This document shows, piece by piece, positions 6,488-6,646 of a DNA stretch of 6,646 bases. Position numbers and translations under genes: made by a program. The DNA lies in the NCBI GenBank assembly GCA_018065885.1, contig JAGHSL010000200.1:1-6646 (forward strand), read 5' to 3'. Each line of letters opens with the position of its first letter. Positions within the stretch are counted from its first letter, which is position 1. Below the pieces are notes generated by a model. It had not been told where the DNA came from and did no database searches. It saw only the letters and a list, made by a program, of their open reading frames with translations. Source of the stretch: Candidatus Limimorpha equi. GTDB taxonomy: Bacteria; Bacteroidota; Bacteroidia; Bacteroidales; F082.

Positions 6488-6526
6488 GCCTTAGCTAATG
6501 GCTAAAGGCTAATAGCTAAAGGGTAA
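6488..6526 (+). repeat. Heptamer repeat and small hairpin after trpS
   Basis: Immediately after the trpS stop, 6495-6522 is four tandem 7-base units: CTAATGG, CTAAAGG, CTAATAG, CTAAAGG. The start of the array can also fold: GCCTTAGC (6488-6495) pairs with GCTAAAGGC (6501-6509) with one bulged A and a 5-base loop. There is no T-run next to it, so it is at best a weak transcription terminator. The unit length and AAAGG core resemble the array between moxR and the DUF58 gene, which suggests the same kind of dispersed intergenic repeat. Confidence 0.6.
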
Positions 6527-6541
6527 TTCTAAATAAAACTC

Positions 6542-6572
6542 TTTGATAATCAGATAAATATTTGTATATTTG
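6542..6572 (+). promoter_or_regulatory. Strong Bacteroidota-type promoter for the gene at the right edge
   Basis: TTTG at 6542-6545 and TATATTTG at 6565-6572 are separated by 19 bases, an exact fit to the -33 TTTG / -7 TAnnTTTG consensus. It is the best promoter in the window. Transcription would start near 6579, leaving about 13 bases before the downstream ATG. Confidence 0.8.
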
Positions 6573-6591
6573 CCGCAAATTTGAAGAGAAA

Positions 6592-6646
6592 ATGGACACG
6601 TACAAAAGGGCATACAGAAAGCTTGGCAACCAAGGTTTATTTGATT
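6592..6646 (+). CDS. Start of an unidentified protein (cut by window edge)
   Basis: An ATG at 6592-6594 opens a frame reading MDTYKRAYRKLGNQGLFD with no stop before the window ends. It sits about 20 bases after an excellent -7 element, and the purine-rich GAAGAGAAA just upstream could aid initiation, so a real gene start is likely. The 18 visible residues are polar and basic, with no signal peptide or membrane segment. I do not recognise the family. The phrase KLGNQGLFD faintly recalls the opening of some IS5-type transposases of Bacteroidales, but this is a memory-based impression on too few residues to call. Confidence 0.55.
   Translation, partial: MDTYKRAYRKLGNQGLFD

Noticed and set aside
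6488..6526. A strong intrinsic terminator after trpS
   Set aside because: The stem is short with a bulge and no T-run follows it; read-through or another termination mode is as likely.

Overview
The window looks like chromosomal DNA of a member of the Bacteroidales (phylum Bacteroidota), plausibly Prevotella-like. Three things point there. The gene order moxR, DUF58, a signal-peptide/one-TM protein, batA, batB is the classic Bacteroides 'Bat' (Bacteroides aerotolerance) arrangement. Gene starts mostly lack Shine-Dalgarno sequences. The intergenic regions carry the Bacteroidota -7 promoter motif TAnnTTTG three times. The genus assignment is inference; the phylum is well supported.

Layout. Positions 1-5073 hold a minus-strand operon, read right to left: a MoxR-type AAA+ ATPase (5073-4081), a 92-base gap filled with short direct and inverted repeats, a soluble DUF58 protein with a von Willebrand A-type (VWA) metal site (3988-3110), a membrane-anchored protein with a periplasmic and a cytoplasmic domain (3113-2091), BatA (2098-1100), BatB (1095-34), and the first 16 codons of a secreted protein in the usual batC place (50-1, running off the left edge). 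From DUF58 onward, neighbouring genes overlap or lie within 4 bases of each other, so they are probably co-transcribed and translationally coupled. Positions 5074-5491 are a divergent control region with a promoter for each direction. Positions 5492-6487 encode tryptophanyl-tRNA synthetase (trpS) on the plus strand. It is followed by a short 7-base-unit repeat/hairpin and a very good Bacteroidota promoter driving an unidentified gene that is cut by the right edge.

How the genes work together. MoxR ATPases act with VWA-domain partners as chaperone-like or assembly machines. The sequence suggests a two-sided machine. MoxR and DUF58 lack membrane segments and should be cytoplasmic. By the positive-inside rule, BatA and BatB place their VWA domains in the periplasm. 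The protein between them has substantial domains on both sides of the membrane and could link the two halves. All three VWA-type proteins keep the full set of MIDAS metal-binding residues, and MoxR keeps all its ATPase motifs. trpS is an ordinary housekeeping neighbour with no evident functional link.

I see no mobile element that can be proven, no CRISPR array, and no tRNA or rRNA gene. The least described parts are the bridging protein, the two 7-base-unit intergenic repeat clusters, and a diverged direct repeat upstream of trpS.
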